Part shown: positions 32,196 through 46,677 of the stretch, one piece after another
Position numbering within the stretch: position 1 is the stretch's first letter
Layout of the letters: every line of letters begins with the position of its first letter
Assembly: GCA_017871115.1 (NCBI GenBank)
Contig: JAFCIZ010000005.1
Location: 5,573,501 to 5,637,500 of the forward strand
Reading direction: 5' to 3'
From: Cunninghamella blakesleeana
Lineage: Eukaryota; Mucoromycota; Mucoromycetes; Mucorales; Cunninghamellaceae
Length of the DNA: 64,000 nucleotides
Position numbers and translations under genes: made by a program
Notes under the pieces: generated by a model
The model's database searches: none
Told to the model about the DNA's origin: nothing
What the model saw: only the letters and a program-made list of their open reading frames with translations

Positions 32196-34987
32196 TGTAT
32201 GTAATTATGTTTATATATGAATTGACTGTTTATTAAATAAAAAAATAAAAAGAGAGAGAGAGAAAGAAAAAGAGATAGATAAGGAAAAAAAGAGAAAAAA
32301 AGGAAGAGAAAGAAAAGAATTGGTATTTATATAAAATATATCTATTTTATTTTATTTTAAAAAAATCATAATGAGAAAAAAAAAGGAGTGTAAAAAGTAG
32401 TAAAATAAATTAGTTGAAATGGAAAAAACGAACAAATCAATTTTATTCAAATTATCACATTGTCTCAAATATGAATTTTAAGCGGACAATCAATAATTTA
32501 ACGTACAAAAACTCGTGATAAACCTTGCCAATGATCAATCTATAAATATATTAGATAATAGTAAATGCATTATATATATCTATATGTAAATAAATAGAAG
32601 TATATGTAAATATACATGTATATTCATATAGCGTATATACATATATATATATATATATATACATGTATGTATGTATGTATTATAGATATATGGGTAAATA
32701 AAGTCAATGGCAATCATTAATTAAATATTAAAAAAAGAAGTATTTTATTATTCTTAATTAAGTAATGACTTAAATTCAAAAAAAATATAGCTTGTACTTT
32801 ATAACTTAATATCCATATAAAGAAATCAATTATGTAAAACAGCAAAAATGATGATAGGTGATGTATCAGATCAATGAACTGAGAAAAAATTAATATACAA
32901 TATAAATAAATTATATATATATATATATAGCCATTTTATTTTATTTTACTAAAAATTTAAAAAAAAAAAAAAATATAGAAGGAAGAGAAGGATAGAAATC
33001 AGGTACGCACAACCATTCTTTTTTTGGGTTTATTTTTTGAAATGAAAGAAAACTCAAAGAAATGATATATATCTTTGTCTTGTTTAATATTGTTAAGATA
33101 GAAAAACCTTACTCTATACACATATTGAATATATATTTATTTATAGATATCAATAACTATAAAAAATCTGATAATCATTGTTTCATATGTAATATATGAG
33201 TCGTTTTTTAAGTTCAAATGTGTATCAAACGATTTTTTAATGATCCAATAAAACTACTCTTTCATCATTGATGTTCATAATGAGTATTCCTTTTCTTTCG
33301 TTATTTAGCCATTGTATATATGCATGTATATATATATATATGTATATATATTATTAAAAGAAGAAACATAATCGTAATAATGATAACATGAAATAATAAT
33401 AATAATAATAATGATAGCAAACCAGTTCTTCTTTTATTATACAATATGGATTCATTATGAAAAAAAAAAAATCTATCAATAAAAAAATTTTTTTTTTAAA
33501 GCGGAGACATCGACTTTTAAAGTAGTGTTGTCTTTATTAGATTAAAAATAACTATATGTATATCATGCCAAAAGTATGAAACTTTTTTTTCTTTTGTTCG
33601 AGTTCCTCTCGAGGAACAATGAAAGAAAAAAAAAGAAAACAAATCAAAAACCTTTACGATATTTTATACCTTCAAAAAAGAAAAAGAAAAAAAGAAGAAA
33701 AATTAAAACAATGATGAAGAAGTAATAGAGTTTATTGGGGTTCTTCAAAAAACCCAATTTTAATACCAGTAAGCTAGTCTCATATTAAAAAAAAAAAAAA
33801 ATAGGATTTTTTAGATCGGCATGAAAATTATCGGAACATGGTTGTCGTCGCTATGACTTTATTTTTTTCGAGTTCCCTTAATTACGTTATATAGGTAACG
33901 CTAATCTTTATGTAGGTTACATTTGGTATATGTATGGAACACTGTCAAACTAAATAAACAAATAAATAAATCTAATTATTATTATTATTTTTTAAAAAAG
34001 TGTCGTTCGAGAAGATTTTTTTTTTTTAGTTCTAGAAAAACTTTGATACATGCCCTTTTTTTTTTATTCTTAATATATGTTTTCCATCTAAATACTTAAA
34101 ATAGAAAATATTTTTTTTCATATGTACATATATATATATATAAAAGAAAAAACATATTTTATACTATAAAGTTCCAATCACCGAGAAAGAGGAGGAAGGA
34201 GGGGGGAGAGGGGGAAAAGAGAAAAGGATTTGATTATGTGATAAAAATAAAGAACTATCGGGGGAACAAGCAAGAAAGGAACATATTCATATATTTATAT
34301 ATAAATAAATAGTATGACATCATGAAAATGATTGCTTTGTATTACAACTTGCCTTGTTTATGGATGAAATGATGATGATTTCTTTTTTTAAAACCTAAAA
34401 TAAGTTTAGTCATGAATTAATAAGGCAATCCGGATTAGTCAAACGTAATGTACAACAAAAAAAATAAATAAAAAATAATATCGTTTATGCTTTTCTCTCT
34501 CTTTATTGTTGTAATGTAATGAATGATTAAAATATTAAGATTTTCCTTTCCTTATTTTATTTTTGCTTATCTTTAATTTTTTTTTTCAACCCAAACTATA
34601 TTTTTCTCACTTATTATTATTATTTTTTTTTTTATTACCTTCCCCTTTTTTTTCTTTTTCTTTTTCTTTCTCTTTCTCTTTCATTTTTCTTTTTTTATTT
34701 TTTTAACGCTAATAATTAAAATTAAAAAAAAAAAATAGTTTGATTCTTTATCCACTAAAAAGTTTAAAAAAATAATTTTATTTAATTAAACTTTGTGTTT
34801 ACATAAGGTAAATATTGATCACGATAACATAGGACAAGATTTAATCTTATTTTATGCAAGAAGTATCTTTATGTATATATAAAACAATCAGATAGAAGAA
34901 GGGAAGGAGAAAAGAAAAGACAAGGGGAATGAATTATTTTTTATAATATACTAATTTTTTTTATTTTTTATTTTTTTTAATATTCAT

Positions 34988-35041
<54 letters not shown>

Positions 35042-35276
35042 GAATAAGAATAATAATAGAAATAGTGTTTGAACATTTTTTTTAATTTTTTTTTTTATCC
35101 TCGATATATATAAATCACCATCATCACATTGTTATTATTATTACTGTTACTATCTCTATCATTACCTTGGCAATTTCTTGGTTTAAAAAAAAGAAAAAGA
35201 AAACGGATAAACGATATATAAAAAAAACAACAAAGAAAAATATAAAAAGAAAAAAAAAAAAAAAAAACCAAAGATA
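32196..35276. other. 3.1-kb divergent spacer upstream of the WC-2-like gene
   Basis: No gene is supported. It has TA runs, a long AAT array (about 34998-35042), an A-rich leader and a 16-bp perfect palindrome GTTCCTCTCGAGGAAC at 33602-33617 that is GC-rich for its surroundings. GATC-containing and light/stress element candidates are too degenerate to call. A 100-codon minus-strand frame at 35095-35397 is noise overlapping the real start of the next gene. Confidence 0.5.
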
Positions 35277-36765
35277 ATGCAAGACGGTTCAACTTATCCA
35301 TCTTCTTTAACAGAATTTGATCAACTTTACGCAAGAAGACATTGGTCCGAAGAACTTTTAAATGACGATAAAGTGTTTTTATATAGCTTGTCACCATTAG
35401 GTAACATATTATATTGTTCTAATTCAATCCTCGTAACAAGCTATGACACCATGGAAATGATTGGCCGATCGATCACGGAGTTTTTGCATCCCGATGAACA
35501 TCTCCCCTTTTTTGAAAGCTTGAAATCCATTTTCGAAGTGCCCCATCGTATGTCCAAATTGCAATTTCGTTGGAAATTAAAACATGCCCCAGGTTACACT
35601 TTTTTATCTTCCTTTGGTTATTCAAAAATCGATAATATCCTCCCTCATTATTATATTTCTTCTAATTCTACTTCTAATCATATCGAATCCACTTATTCTG
35701 CTTTTTTCGCTATTGCTCAACCTTATGATCCTTCCATGTATGATGTTTTATTAAAATTAAAAATGGAAAATCAAATATTACAACAGAGAATCATTCAATT
35801 ATCAAATGATAATAATAATATTAATATTAATAATAATAATCATAATCATAATTTTAATTTGCATAAAAATAATAATAATAATAACAACAATAGTAAAAAT
35901 CAAAATACCAATACTAATACTAATAATAGCATCAATCCTATCAATAATAATACTTATAATAACAATAATAATACTCATAATAGTAATGACCCTAATAATA
36001 TGAATACACCTACTTCAGAAGTATCTCTGACATCAATTATAAGTAATCCATATTCTGTTGATTTTGATACCAATTCAATTCATTCTTCTACTACTACCCT
36101 CCATTTTGGCCAACCTCCCCCTCCTCCACTGCCTCCACCTTCTTCTTCTTCACCTTCCAATATCAATACGTCAATTTCCACTCCAGAAAAATTTAATAAT
36201 ACAAATATCTTGCATACTACGCCTTCTTCTTCTTCTTCTTCATGGATATCTTCTTCTAATTGGCAGCCTCTACCAGCTTCTGCTATCCATTCTTCCTCTT
36301 CTTCCTCTTCTTCTTTACAATTTCCAACAAACAATACTGCGGCAAAAATAGAACCTACCATCAAAATAGAAAATGAATTAAAAAATGAAAATAAACAGGA
36401 AGATAAAAAAAGAAAGGTAATTGCATAAAAATAAAGAAATGAATGAATAGGTGATGATCAAGTTTATAATTTATTCATTTTTTTATTTTATTTTATAATC
36501 ACTAGCAAAAAAAAATATATGTTACTTCAGAGAATTATCAATGTACGGATTGTGGAAGTAAGAATTCACCAGAATGGAGGAAAGGTCCATTAGGACCAAA
36601 AACGTATGTTAAAAAAAAAGTGATAAAATCTAGAGTTATAATTGTTGTTATAGAGAATAAGTCATTGATCAATTTTTTTTATTTTTACTATTGATATTAT
36701 TGGATAGGCTATGTAATGCTTGTGGTCTACGGTGGGCAAAAAAAAATAAGAAACAAACCATGTAA
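35277..36765 (+). CDS. white-collar-2-like PAS/GATA transcription factor
   Basis: WC-2 proteins pair with the flavin photoreceptor WC-1 through PAS domains and bind GATA sites in light-responsive genes. Three exons: 35277-36416, 36506-36603 and 36708-36765; 431 residues. A single PAS domain lies at about residues 33-150 ([42 protein letters not shown]). A short coiled coil follows ([18 protein letters not shown]), then a long Asn/Ser/Pro region and a basic patch. The C-terminal GATA finger is [18 protein letters not shown] ending [13 protein letters not shown]393-x2-C396-x18-C415-x2-C418, the spacing of fungal white-collar fingers. There is no LOV-type flavin motif, so it is the WC-2 rather than WC-1 type. 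Mucoromycota often have several WC-2 copies, so orthology is not settled. Confidence 0.92.
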
Positions 36766-39456
36766 TACTATATATATATTCCAAAAGAAAAAAAAAAAAG
36801 AAAAAAGAAAAAAAAAACCATCCATATCATGTAAATTATTTGATCTATTTCTTTCTCTTTCTCTCTTTTTTTTTTTTTTTTTTTTTTCATCTATTTAAAA
36901 TATATTGCTTGTACTATGTATATTGTCATTGCTGGTTTCTGTCTCTTCCTCCCCTTCTTCTGCTTATTATCACCATCACCCTATTAATATATATACAACA
37001 TAGTTCAAGATTAAGATATATATACACACATACAATCAAAAAAAAAAAAAAGTACACAATCATTTCATTATCAAAAAGTATTCATTCACTCTACTTAATT
37101 TTTTCATTCACTTTTATGCAAATTAAAATAAAAATCTACATTATATATTATTCACCATTATATTTATTTACTAAACTATGAACACCCTCAATAATTCATT
37201 ATATACTAATTCTACATATTATATATGCCAACTACATAGTTATATCCTGTTGTTTCTTTTTTTATTATTTACTGAAAAAAAGATCATTTATTATGTTGTG
37301 TTTTATACTTCTTCCCTTGAATCATTATCACTTTATGACTTTATATCTATATGAATAAAATAATAATATGAAATTCCCACTAGTTTTACTATTTTTAAAA
37401 ATTATATTTAGTATATGAATATATATTTTTATTTTTATCCCTATGATTATAAACTATACTCTTTTTAACTTTTATAATGGTCGCACTTAGAAAAAGGTTA
37501 CTAACTAGTTTTGTTTTTTTTGTAAACGATTAGCTTTATTTGGCCATTAGATTTATAAAATATTAATTTATAAAAAGTGTTTCAACCGACTTATATTTAT
37601 ATTTTAAATGGTATAGCATAATATTATAATTATAATAATGATAAAAAAAGATGAAGTTAAAGAAGGAAAAGAGCTTTAATTTTTTTATGGTACGGTAAAT
37701 CAAGTTTTTTTTTTTAAAAATGCTGGGTTTAAAAGTATTTCCATAACAAAAAAAAAAACCAAAAACCAATTTTTTTTTTTTTTTTTTTTTTTTCGTAGTA
37801 GCATGATATGCTGTTCAATTATTTATAATTAATATATAGGATAACTGGTGTCAATAGTTTGGTTGATATTGAAAATAAAAAATAAAAAATAAAAAAATAA
37901 AAAATAAAAAATATAGATTTTAACCAAACAACTCTTTAAAACAAAAACAAAAAAAAAAGCTTTTATTTATTACTTGAATAAATCAGGTAAAATTGATCAA
38001 TATAATATCATGTTAAATAAATAATAAAAAAAGATATACAAGTACCAAAAACTAAATATTTTTCTTTCTTTCATTTTTATTATTATTAAGAATAAGTAGA
38101 TTATATTATTGAAATGTTCAAATAAAAGTTAATGAAAGTAAAATAAAGTTTCACCTTTAGTCCGCTCTTTTCCACTTACACAAGATAATACGTAGAATGA
38201 TGGAAATTAAATACACAAACAATTTTTTTAATGACCCTAAATAGAGATGAGTGGAATATTTTATCAAAATAAATTTCCTTAATATGGTATAGTTATAACT
38301 TTTTTGGATCAAGACCTTCTCTCTCTTCTATTTATTAAAGAACGGAACTTTTTTATATTTTATATTACGAGATTTTCGCCTCCATCAATTATTGGTGTTT
38401 AGTTCAATATTAAAAAGAAAGAAAGATCATGTATAGTAGGATAAATATTTTAGTACATATTGGATTTAGAGCAAAAGAATCAGTATGTATTAAAAAATAA
38501 TATCACAAATATTTTACTCATTACATACATATATATATTTTTAATACCTATTTTTTTTTTTAGTTGCATTGACGATTTTTCTCTTCTTCACTGTTTGGAA
38601 TGGATGTAATAATAGAAATTAATTTACACCTTTTGATATTCGATAATAATAATTTTTAAGAAAATTAATGCGAACAACAATAAAAGTCTAAATAGAAAGA
38701 ACCTTAAATAATAATAATGATGATGTTAATGCTTTATGAAATATGTCAATGTTAACTATTGGAATTTTAAATAATTGTGAAATGATTTTTGTATCAACCT
38801 GGTTCTATATGAAGATAATCACTATATAATAATCAGCTATTCGATTAAAATAAAATGGTAAGTGGAATAAATAGGATATTTTAAAATAATAATAATAATA
38901 ACGATATAATAATGGTCACTGACTTTTATTTTTTATTTTATTCTTTTTTATAATAGTCGATGGTTTTATTATTATTATTGTTTGGATCAATCCCAAAATG
39001 TTCCAAGTCATCATTGAAATTAGCTCACTCTTTTTCTTCTATTATTTATTTATTTCCTTGTTTCGATTTTCAAAGACCCTTTTATTTTATTTTGCTTTTA
39101 TTTACTTTTTATAAATATTAATTTCAAGAAAAGAAAAAACTAAAAAAAAAAATCCTGTTTTTATCTTCTACTTTCTTTCTCTTTTTCTTCTATTTTTTTT
39201 TTTTTTTCCTTTCCTTTTTCCCTTTTCCCTTCTCCATTTCCCTATAACTACTACCGCTACTACCTTTTTATTATATCGATCTCTTTCTATTTACTTTTTT
39301 ATCACCTTGATTTTGGACAATTCTTTTTATACTATTAAAACTTTAGGGTTTTGGAACAAAGTGGATCCGTATCTTATCATCAAAAAACGGAAAAAAAGAT
39401 AATTATATCAACAACGTTAATAATCAATCTTGTCATTGATAAAGTACTAATAAAAT
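36766..39456. other. 2.7-kb spacer
   Basis: No gene supported. It contains AAAATA/AAAAATA repeats (about 37874-37912) flanked by GTTTGGTT (37859-37866) and AACCAAAC (37923-37930), a possible small inverted-repeat structure. A-rich and T-rich promoter runs precede the cyclin (39120-39260). Frames at 36840-37181 and 37563-37769 are Phe/Tyr/Ile/Lys noise. Confidence 0.5.
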
Positions 39457-40861
39457 ATGAATAATAGCAGTAGAATGATAAAATCTGAAGAAAGAAATCA
39501 ACGATTATTGGAATTTATTCGTAGACCTATCTCTGGAAGATTTTTACAATATGTAATTCAGCAAGCTAGTTTAGTGATACCATGCCGTGTAACCTCCGAT
39601 ATGAATCAAGACATCAACAATTGTAATAATAAAAAGAAGGAATTGGAATTACCAAGTTTACCTATATTTATACAGCAACTGATTAAACGATCATGTGTTA
39701 AACCTGGCACATTATTAGCCGTACTTGTCTTTTTGGATCGATTACAGAGGAGATTAGCTCATCTCGCTAAGGGTATGCCTTGTACTTGTCATCGAATATT
39801 TTTAGCTACTTTAATTGTCACTTCAAAAAGTTTACATGATACTTCGCCAAAAAATAAACATTGGGCTCGTTATGCTATTTATTTTAATTTATCTGAAATT
39901 AATTTAATGGAACAACAACTTTTATCTTTAGTGGTAATTATATATATAATCGACTATTTAATAATGAAATAAAAAAATATATATCTTACTTTTATATATA
40001 TTTAAATAGAATTACCAATTAATCATAGCTCCTGAAGAAATAGAAAATGCTTTTACACAATATGAAATCTTTAAATCTCAGCATCATCGTAATCAAAATG
40101 TAATATTAACTACAAGTTCACTTTCAACCCCACATATATCATCTATGACAAATACTGATACTTCATCGTCATCATCATCTTCGTTTTCTTCTACTTGTAA
40201 AAGTCATCCACTATTGCAGCATTCACCAGCCATTCCACCAGCTTCCATTACTTCTAATATGATTATGCATTCAAACGCACCAACGCCAATAGAACCAAGG
40301 GTATTAAGTAATAATAGTAATAATGGTACTACTAATAATTCAGTGCTTATGAAAAAGAGTGCATCTATGATGGATACAGCAATGGTATATGAAGATCATC
40401 AATACCTCTGTTCACAAAATGCTACTTTATCAATACCATCCACCTCTTCATCCAACTCTATTTCTACCATGTATCCTAATTCAAGAATCCTCGGAAATAG
40501 CTTATCATCTTCTACATCTTCCACTTCCATTGCATTATCATCTACTACTTCTTTATCATCTATTGGTTCAAGTCAATTATGCACACCTTCTCATTCTTCA
40601 ACATCATTAAACGTTGATTCTATGATTACTCCATCCTCCAATAATAGTTCTTCGTTATTAGATCAAGATCCTATTTTATTTTATCCTCCTGCTCATTTAC
40701 GTGATAATCATCGCATCCAAAATTGGAATTCTTTATGGCATAATCATTCATCTCTTGATCCTCCTTCTACTTTATTAACCTCACATTATCCTGATAACAA
40801 TGAAAGTAACAAACATACTACTCATCATCAAATGGGTCATTTTTCATTTTCAGCAAACTAA
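39457..40861 (+). CDS. Pho85-type (PCL1/2-like) cyclin
   Basis: Two exons, 39457-39933 and 40010-40861; 442 residues. The cyclin box spans about residues 15-185: RRPISGRFLQYVIQQAS, LPIFIQQLIKRSCVKPGTLL, AVLVFLDRLQRRLA, CTCHRIFLATLIVTSKSLHD, HWARYAIYFNLSEINLMEQQ, and after the intron NYQLIIAPEEIENAF. The layout with an early LPxF-x2-L-x-K-S and a final LMExQLL-x-LL-x-Y is that of PCL1/2/9-type cyclins that activate the CDK Pho85 in G1 and polarity control. The C-terminal 250 residues are Ser/Thr-rich and likely a phosphorylation-controlled tail. The partner kinase is not in the window. Confidence 0.88.
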
Positions 40862-41268
40862 AAAAAATACTACCTATATACATGTTTCATCATCATAATT
40901 ACAATAATGTTACCTATAATTTTTTTATTTTAAGTATAGCCGTCATTTATTTTAGTATATAATTTTTAAAGTTTTATAATTTTTTAATTCCTATAATTTT
41001 ATTTCCCCACCCTCTCCCGCCATCTCACTAATCTTTTTTTTCTATTTTTTGTTACCAATAAAAAAAAATTGCCATTCTTTTTTAAAAAATTTTCCTTGTT
41101 TATAAAATGAATATATACAAATTAGAATCACGTCATTTATACATTTAAATGTGTATTAATTATATTCGCAAAATAAAATTGGGATGAACTGATCTGTACA
41201 CTTTATTTTATATTAATAAATAATAATAATAATGACTTATAATAAAAATATAAAATGATTGTATATTT
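40862..41268. other. convergent 3' spacer
   Basis: 3' flanks of the cyclin and thioredoxin genes, which converge. AT-rich, with a pyrimidine patch at 41004-41040; no coding signal. Confidence 0.55.
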
Positions 41269-41806
41269 TTAAGCTAAAGCACTTGAAGTCTTGATAACTT
41301 CTTCGAGTTTGGTGGGATTGGCACCAACAACTTCACCGATTTTATTACCGTTATGGAAGAACATAAAGGTAGGCATAGCACGAACACCAACTTCCGTAGA
41401 GATATCCTATTAAAATAAAAAACCATAGATATACATTAATAAGTCATAATCACTTTATATATATATTCATCACTCTCTAATACACACACCCTGGTTATTA
41501 TTTATTTTAAGAGAAAAAGAAAAAAAAAGGAAAAAAATTACAGACGCTATATCCCCACCATCTCTCACTCTTATATACACATAATAATAGTAAAAATAAA
41601 GAAAAAAAAACTAGACTTACAGGACATGCATCTACATCAACCTTAGCAAAGGTAATATTGGTGTATACTTCAGAAAAACCGGCAAATTTAGGAGCAATAA
41701 GCCTGCAAGGTCCACACCAAGTAGCCCAGAAGTCAATAGCAACTACCTTGCCACTATTAATTAATTCTTTGAATTGTTCTAAAGATTTAATTTCTTCAAC
41801 AGCCAT
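41269..41806 (-). CDS. thioredoxin
   Basis: Cytosolic protein disulfide reductase. Exons 41806-41621 and 41406-41269; 107 residues, the normal length. WATWCGPCR carries the active-site CGPC; FWATWC, the KVDVDA strand, the cis-proline segment AMPTFMFFHNG and the GEVVGANPTKLEE end are all present. There is no signal or transit peptide. The intron falls after VDVDACP. Codon use is comparatively C-rich in exon 2 (ATC, TTC, ACC), as expected for an abundant protein. Confidence 0.97.
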
Positions 41807-42295
41807 TTTTTATATTATTTCTGAATATATTTTAAAATATAGAATAAAATAAAAGAAAAAGAAAAAAGAAAAAGAAAAACACGTTTTTAAAGATTTGTTT
41901 TGTTTTTGTATTTTTAAATCACAGATAAAATCTAAGATTATCATTCGCTATAAAAATACTATTTACTTTTGATTGGGTGTTTATATTACTAATGATTTAG
42001 TTATGTTGTCATACTTTTTTCTTCTGGTGAATTCTTAAATTATTAATACTACATATATATATTAAAAATAATATGATTTATTACAAATAAAAAAAATCAA
42101 TATTAATGACGATAATAAAATTACAAATAAAATATATAGTATATATAAATATATATCAAAAGAAACTATTGTGTTGGGGATCATAATGAATGTTCGTGTA
42201 AATATATTCGTATGTATTGTTGAGCATGATAAATTGAGTTATATTTTTTTTAATAATGTTGAAATGCAAGTTTTGTTAGTAGAGAATATCCTTTA
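41807..42295. other. spacer between thioredoxin and the peptidase
   Basis: Upstream of thioredoxin and downstream of the dipeptidyl aminopeptidase, both on the minus strand. It includes ACGTTTTTAAAG at 41881-41892, a word also seen at 49441-49452. No coding signal. Confidence 0.5.
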
Positions 42296-45200
42296 TTAAT
42301 CGTGTCCATGAGAGCCTTCGCTTTGTATATTGCCTGAAAATTTTCCATAGGTTTCTTTTCGAATATGTAAATATTCTTCTCCTCCATAACTATATATAAA
42401 TATATATGAATATTTTATAAGTGAATATTGTTTCCAATTGATCAACTATGATTGTAATTTTTTTTAAATTTTTATTATTATTTACTTATATATATACTAT
42501 CTACCTTTCCCATAAAAATTCGGTCAATAAGTGATATAGGTTATCATTAGCATTATCATGGGTAATTAAATGATTACTATCAGTATAAAATTGAACTTTA
42601 TATGTATGTACTGATGCTTGCGTTAGTTTATCTACTAATTTAGCTGTGTTTTGAAAATGGACTATATGTAATATACATAAAAATAAGTAAATAAAACTCG
42701 GCAACTATATTACCAAGCTCTCCCAATATATTTAATTTTTAAAGTTTACCATTGTCATCGCCAGTTCCATGAATTAATAAAAACTTTGAATTGGCAAATC
42801 CTGTCATATTATTAACTGCGCTATTTGTATATCCAGTGGGGTTCATCTTGGGTGTTAACATATATCTTTCAGTGTAAATAGAATCTAGTGTTAAAAATTA
42901 ATAAGATTTTAATAAAATATAAATAGATAAAAACTATCATGTAATTTAATATATAAATATATGATAGTAATTACCATAGTATCGCCAGTCGGTAACAGGG
43001 GCAACTGCTAACCCAGAATTAAATATACCACTATCAGCTTCAAGACATTTAGACACTAAATAGCCACCATATGACTAATTTTTTTTTTAAAAAAAGAAAT
43101 AAAATTTAGTGAATACAAAGTATATAGTAAAAATACAATACATTTAATGGCCATGATTGTATTACCCATCCCCAAATTGCTATTCTGGAATGGTCTACGT
43201 AGTCTAGATTTGCCCAATGTCTTGCAGCATTTGTTATATCAATTGTTTCTAATTCACCTAATCTTTTACGAACATCAACGCGATACTCACGTCCACGAAA
43301 TCCGGTTCCACGGCCATCTACAATGACGACGATGTATTGAAGTTTACTTGCTAAAAATGTATGCCAATCTAAATTAAATTCATAAGTGACTGATTGAGAT
43401 CCAGGTCCTCCATAGACGTAAAATACAACAGGGTATTTTTGCTCAATATCAAAGTTAGGTGGAAGAATTTCAAGAGCATTCATATCTATAATATAAATAG
43501 TACAACGAAGTAAATTTAAGTATTATTATTTTATTTATCTCAGTACTATTTATATTATTTACTATTTTTTGTTATCGCTTTTTCTTTCTCCTTTCTTTCT
43601 TTCGTCTTTTTCTTTTATCTTACCGTAACTGCCACTGTTTACTGTTAACATCCGTTTTTTAGGTAAATCATATTTTGCAATCAAATTTTTAAAATCCTCA
43701 TTTTTTTGTAAAGTTAGTTCAAATGATGGATCATCTACTTTTTTGACAACAGTGGTAGGAACATCTGGTCCATCATAATACAAAACATAATAACCACCTA
43801 AAGGAGAGAAATTAACTCTATAATAGGAATGTACTTCTGGATCTTCAGGACACGTTAAGCATTTTTTGGATAAAGTAGGATCTGACTTTCCTAATGTGAT
43901 TGTATACAAATGCCGTTCAAGTGGTGATCTTTCAGATGATAAAAAGTGTCTAAATATTAAAGAATAAAATATGAAAAACAAAACAAAATAAATTTAAGTA
44001 AATATATATATATTTTTGGGGGGGAGGAAATACTTTTAAACCTTTTTTATATTGCTTTATTTCTCTTACACTATCTGTCTACTACGGTCAACAACAACAG
44101 TATCTTGTTCTACTTCCCATTCACCATCAGTTAACCATTTAATTTGAGTTTTGTCGTTATTAATACTAATAAGAGCCAAGTGCATAAACCCCTTACCATT
44201 ATCAATAACATCTATATAATCAATAGACAAGGCATCATCGGCATCACGATATTCTCCTAAGTAAGATATACTATGACCGCTATCAACCCATCCACCATCT
44301 TTAGGTTGATATTTACGAATTGTGGCCACGTAACTTGACGAAAAAGAGGAAGAAGTAGGTGGTTTTATCATTTTTGGATCTTGTTCATCAAAAATCATAA
44401 CCATATTTGTTAACTCCTGATCCTGTACGCGATTCGTTTGTTTAAATAAAAGGGTGTTGTGTGAATCAGTTGTCCAATGAACTTCCGTAATAATACGATC
44501 TTTCTCGTCAAAGTCTTCATGATCCTTCTTTGTATTTATAGTTATATCTGATGTTGAGTTTTTAGTAACCATGATTGTTTTTTTTGTTTTTAAAGAATAA
44601 ACAAATAAGGACGCTAATGGATTAGGTGCACCAGCCTATCATCAAATATTATAATAGTTGCAGTAACATTAGTAATGATGCGAGTTTATTATCTTTTCTT
44701 CCTTCCTTTATTATTATTATTATTGTTATTATGTTTAAAACTATTTCTAATTTTACCTTTGGATATTTGATAGACATTTCAACAGGATAACCATTTTCAT
44801 CTTCAAGTGTATAAAAAGGTATATGTAATTCAGGTACTTCAGTTTCATCTAAACGCAAATAAGCCAAATGAGTAGCATCAGGAGACCACCACAAAGAATA
44901 ACTTTGAGAAAAAACTTCCTCTAAAAAAGTGCAATAATAAAATAAAATAAAAAAATAAAATATAATTAGTTAGTACCATTTCACTGCTAATATCAATACA
45001 ATTATTTACAATGAAATATTACCTTCATATACCCAATCAGGAATGCCATTGAATATAGTTGCTGACCCATCAAATGTAATACGTGTATGTGTTTTTAAGT
45101 CAGTAATATATAAATCGTTTTCCATAACATAAGCCTAAATAATATATAGAGATATAAAAGTACATTGTTATTAATATTGGTATTATTAATTTTTTATAAA

Positions 45201-46677
45201 TAGATAATATAACAATATTCTTACCACTTGATGGCCAATAGGGCTCCATACTGCATAGGATATTTTAGGCTCTGTGTCAATAGTAGATATATTAACTAAT
45301 GGGAATAATGTTTTATCATCTTTCTTGTAAATATATATGCTTGACAATGTCGAGTAACGCCATTCCTATTTTTATTTTTATTTTTATTTTTATTTTAAAA
45401 AAATTAAAATTGACAAATAAGTATAGATTTATAAATTTTTTCACTTTTTAATATTAATATGTATATTTATTTACACTAGTTTGGTTGGTCCACAACATCA
45501 CGTATAAATTATCCTTGGAAGATTTAAATTCAGAAATTTCTAATTCATGCTGATTGATCACCTATTTTTTTTAAAAAATAACAAAACAAATGTATATATT
45601 ATTTTACTTAGTTCCTCTTTAGAGTTTTTTTTATTATATATATAATCATACCATATCTTTTGCTTTTATTAAAACTTGCTTTTTAGGATTTTCGACCGAT
45701 TCAAACATTATATCTTTACTTTTAGAGTCTATAAAGCTAAATATACCATCTGTTCGTCCTATATATACAATGAAAAATTAAATTGAGTATTTATTCTATT
45801 AGCCATATTTTTTTTTTATTTTAATAGAGTTACATTTTTCATTTTTATATTTTATTTTATTACCATCATTGATCCATACTAATTCTGGTCGGTTGGGCAT
45901 AAACTCCGTTTTTGATATATCTTGCAAGTCAATATGGTTTCCGCTTGTATATGCTTTCGATGAAGCTAAGCAAGTAACAATAATAATAATAATAATGAAA
46001 AAAGAAAAGTGATATATTAACATACTGGTTCAATTTTTTTATAGGTTAGAATAAATAATAGATAATTAAATCAACATTTACTTGAAGCTATATTATTGAC
46101 AGCAATTGTCCATGCAAACCAACCAAGAAGTAGCACAGCAAGGAATAAAAAACAGAGCCATTTTCGCCCTTTATCCTAATAAATAGCAACAAATATATTT
46201 AACGAATTTACTATTATTAGTACTTTTATTGTTACCATTAATATTACCGTTATTATTACTATTACTGTCGTGTATTCTTTTAATATTATTTTTATTTTAT
46301 TTTGTTTTTACTTTGGATTGTTGTTGAGGTATAAGTTCTTCTTGCGAAATATTATCTTCCATAGAAGGGCTCATTAGTCTTTCTTGTTCTTCATCAAAAG
46401 AGTTGTGTAATATAGAATTATCTTCTTCATCATTTCTTGTTTCATAAAATACTTTTCGCATCATATTATTATTGGAGTTATCGCAAGAGTTTTCGCTATA
46501 TCCACTTAATGAGCTTTCTTCGTCGTCGTTATTAAAATAAGTGTTATTTTCTTGGTCTTGAGAAGTTAAAGATGGAATACTTTGTCTACTATCTACCATA
46601 TTTATAAATTGATCAACATATTGTTCGATAGACGGTAAATGAGTGATATTTTGTAAAGGAATGGATGAGGTATTCAT
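42296..46677 (-). CDS. type II membrane dipeptidyl aminopeptidase (Ste13/Dap2, DPP IV family)
   Basis: Serine peptidase of family S9B that removes X-Pro/X-Ala dipeptides in the late Golgi or vacuole. Fifteen exons: 46677-46312, 46175-46082, 45965-45864, 45758-45652, 45561-45475, 45365-45225, 45134-45023, 44920-44757, 44635-44070, 43949-43624, 43485-43166, 43074-42975, 42884-42750, 42661-42505 and 42389-42296; 956 residues. A 125-residue cytosolic acidic tail is followed by one membrane anchor (about 128-147, [18 protein letters not shown]). A beta-propeller follows ([50 protein letters not shown]). The hydrolase has VYGGPGS, GWSYGGY with Ser796, HGTGDDNV with the catalytic Asp, and THDNAND with the His near 908. 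All catalytic residues are intact. The total length is in frame across all joins. Confidence 0.94.

Noticed and set aside
33594..33620. GTTCGAGTTCC as a tRNA T-arm
   Set aside because: No acceptor stem, anticodon arm or A box nearby; no tRNA, rRNA or CRISPR array was found anywhere in the window.
36080..36364. 94-codon minus-strand Glu/Gly-rich frame opposite the WC-2-like gene
   Set aside because: It is the complement of a Ser/Pro-rich coding stretch.
37859..37930. GTTTGGTT ... AACCAAAC as a small transposon
   Set aside because: Arms are only 8 bp and the interior is an AAAATA simple repeat; no target duplication.
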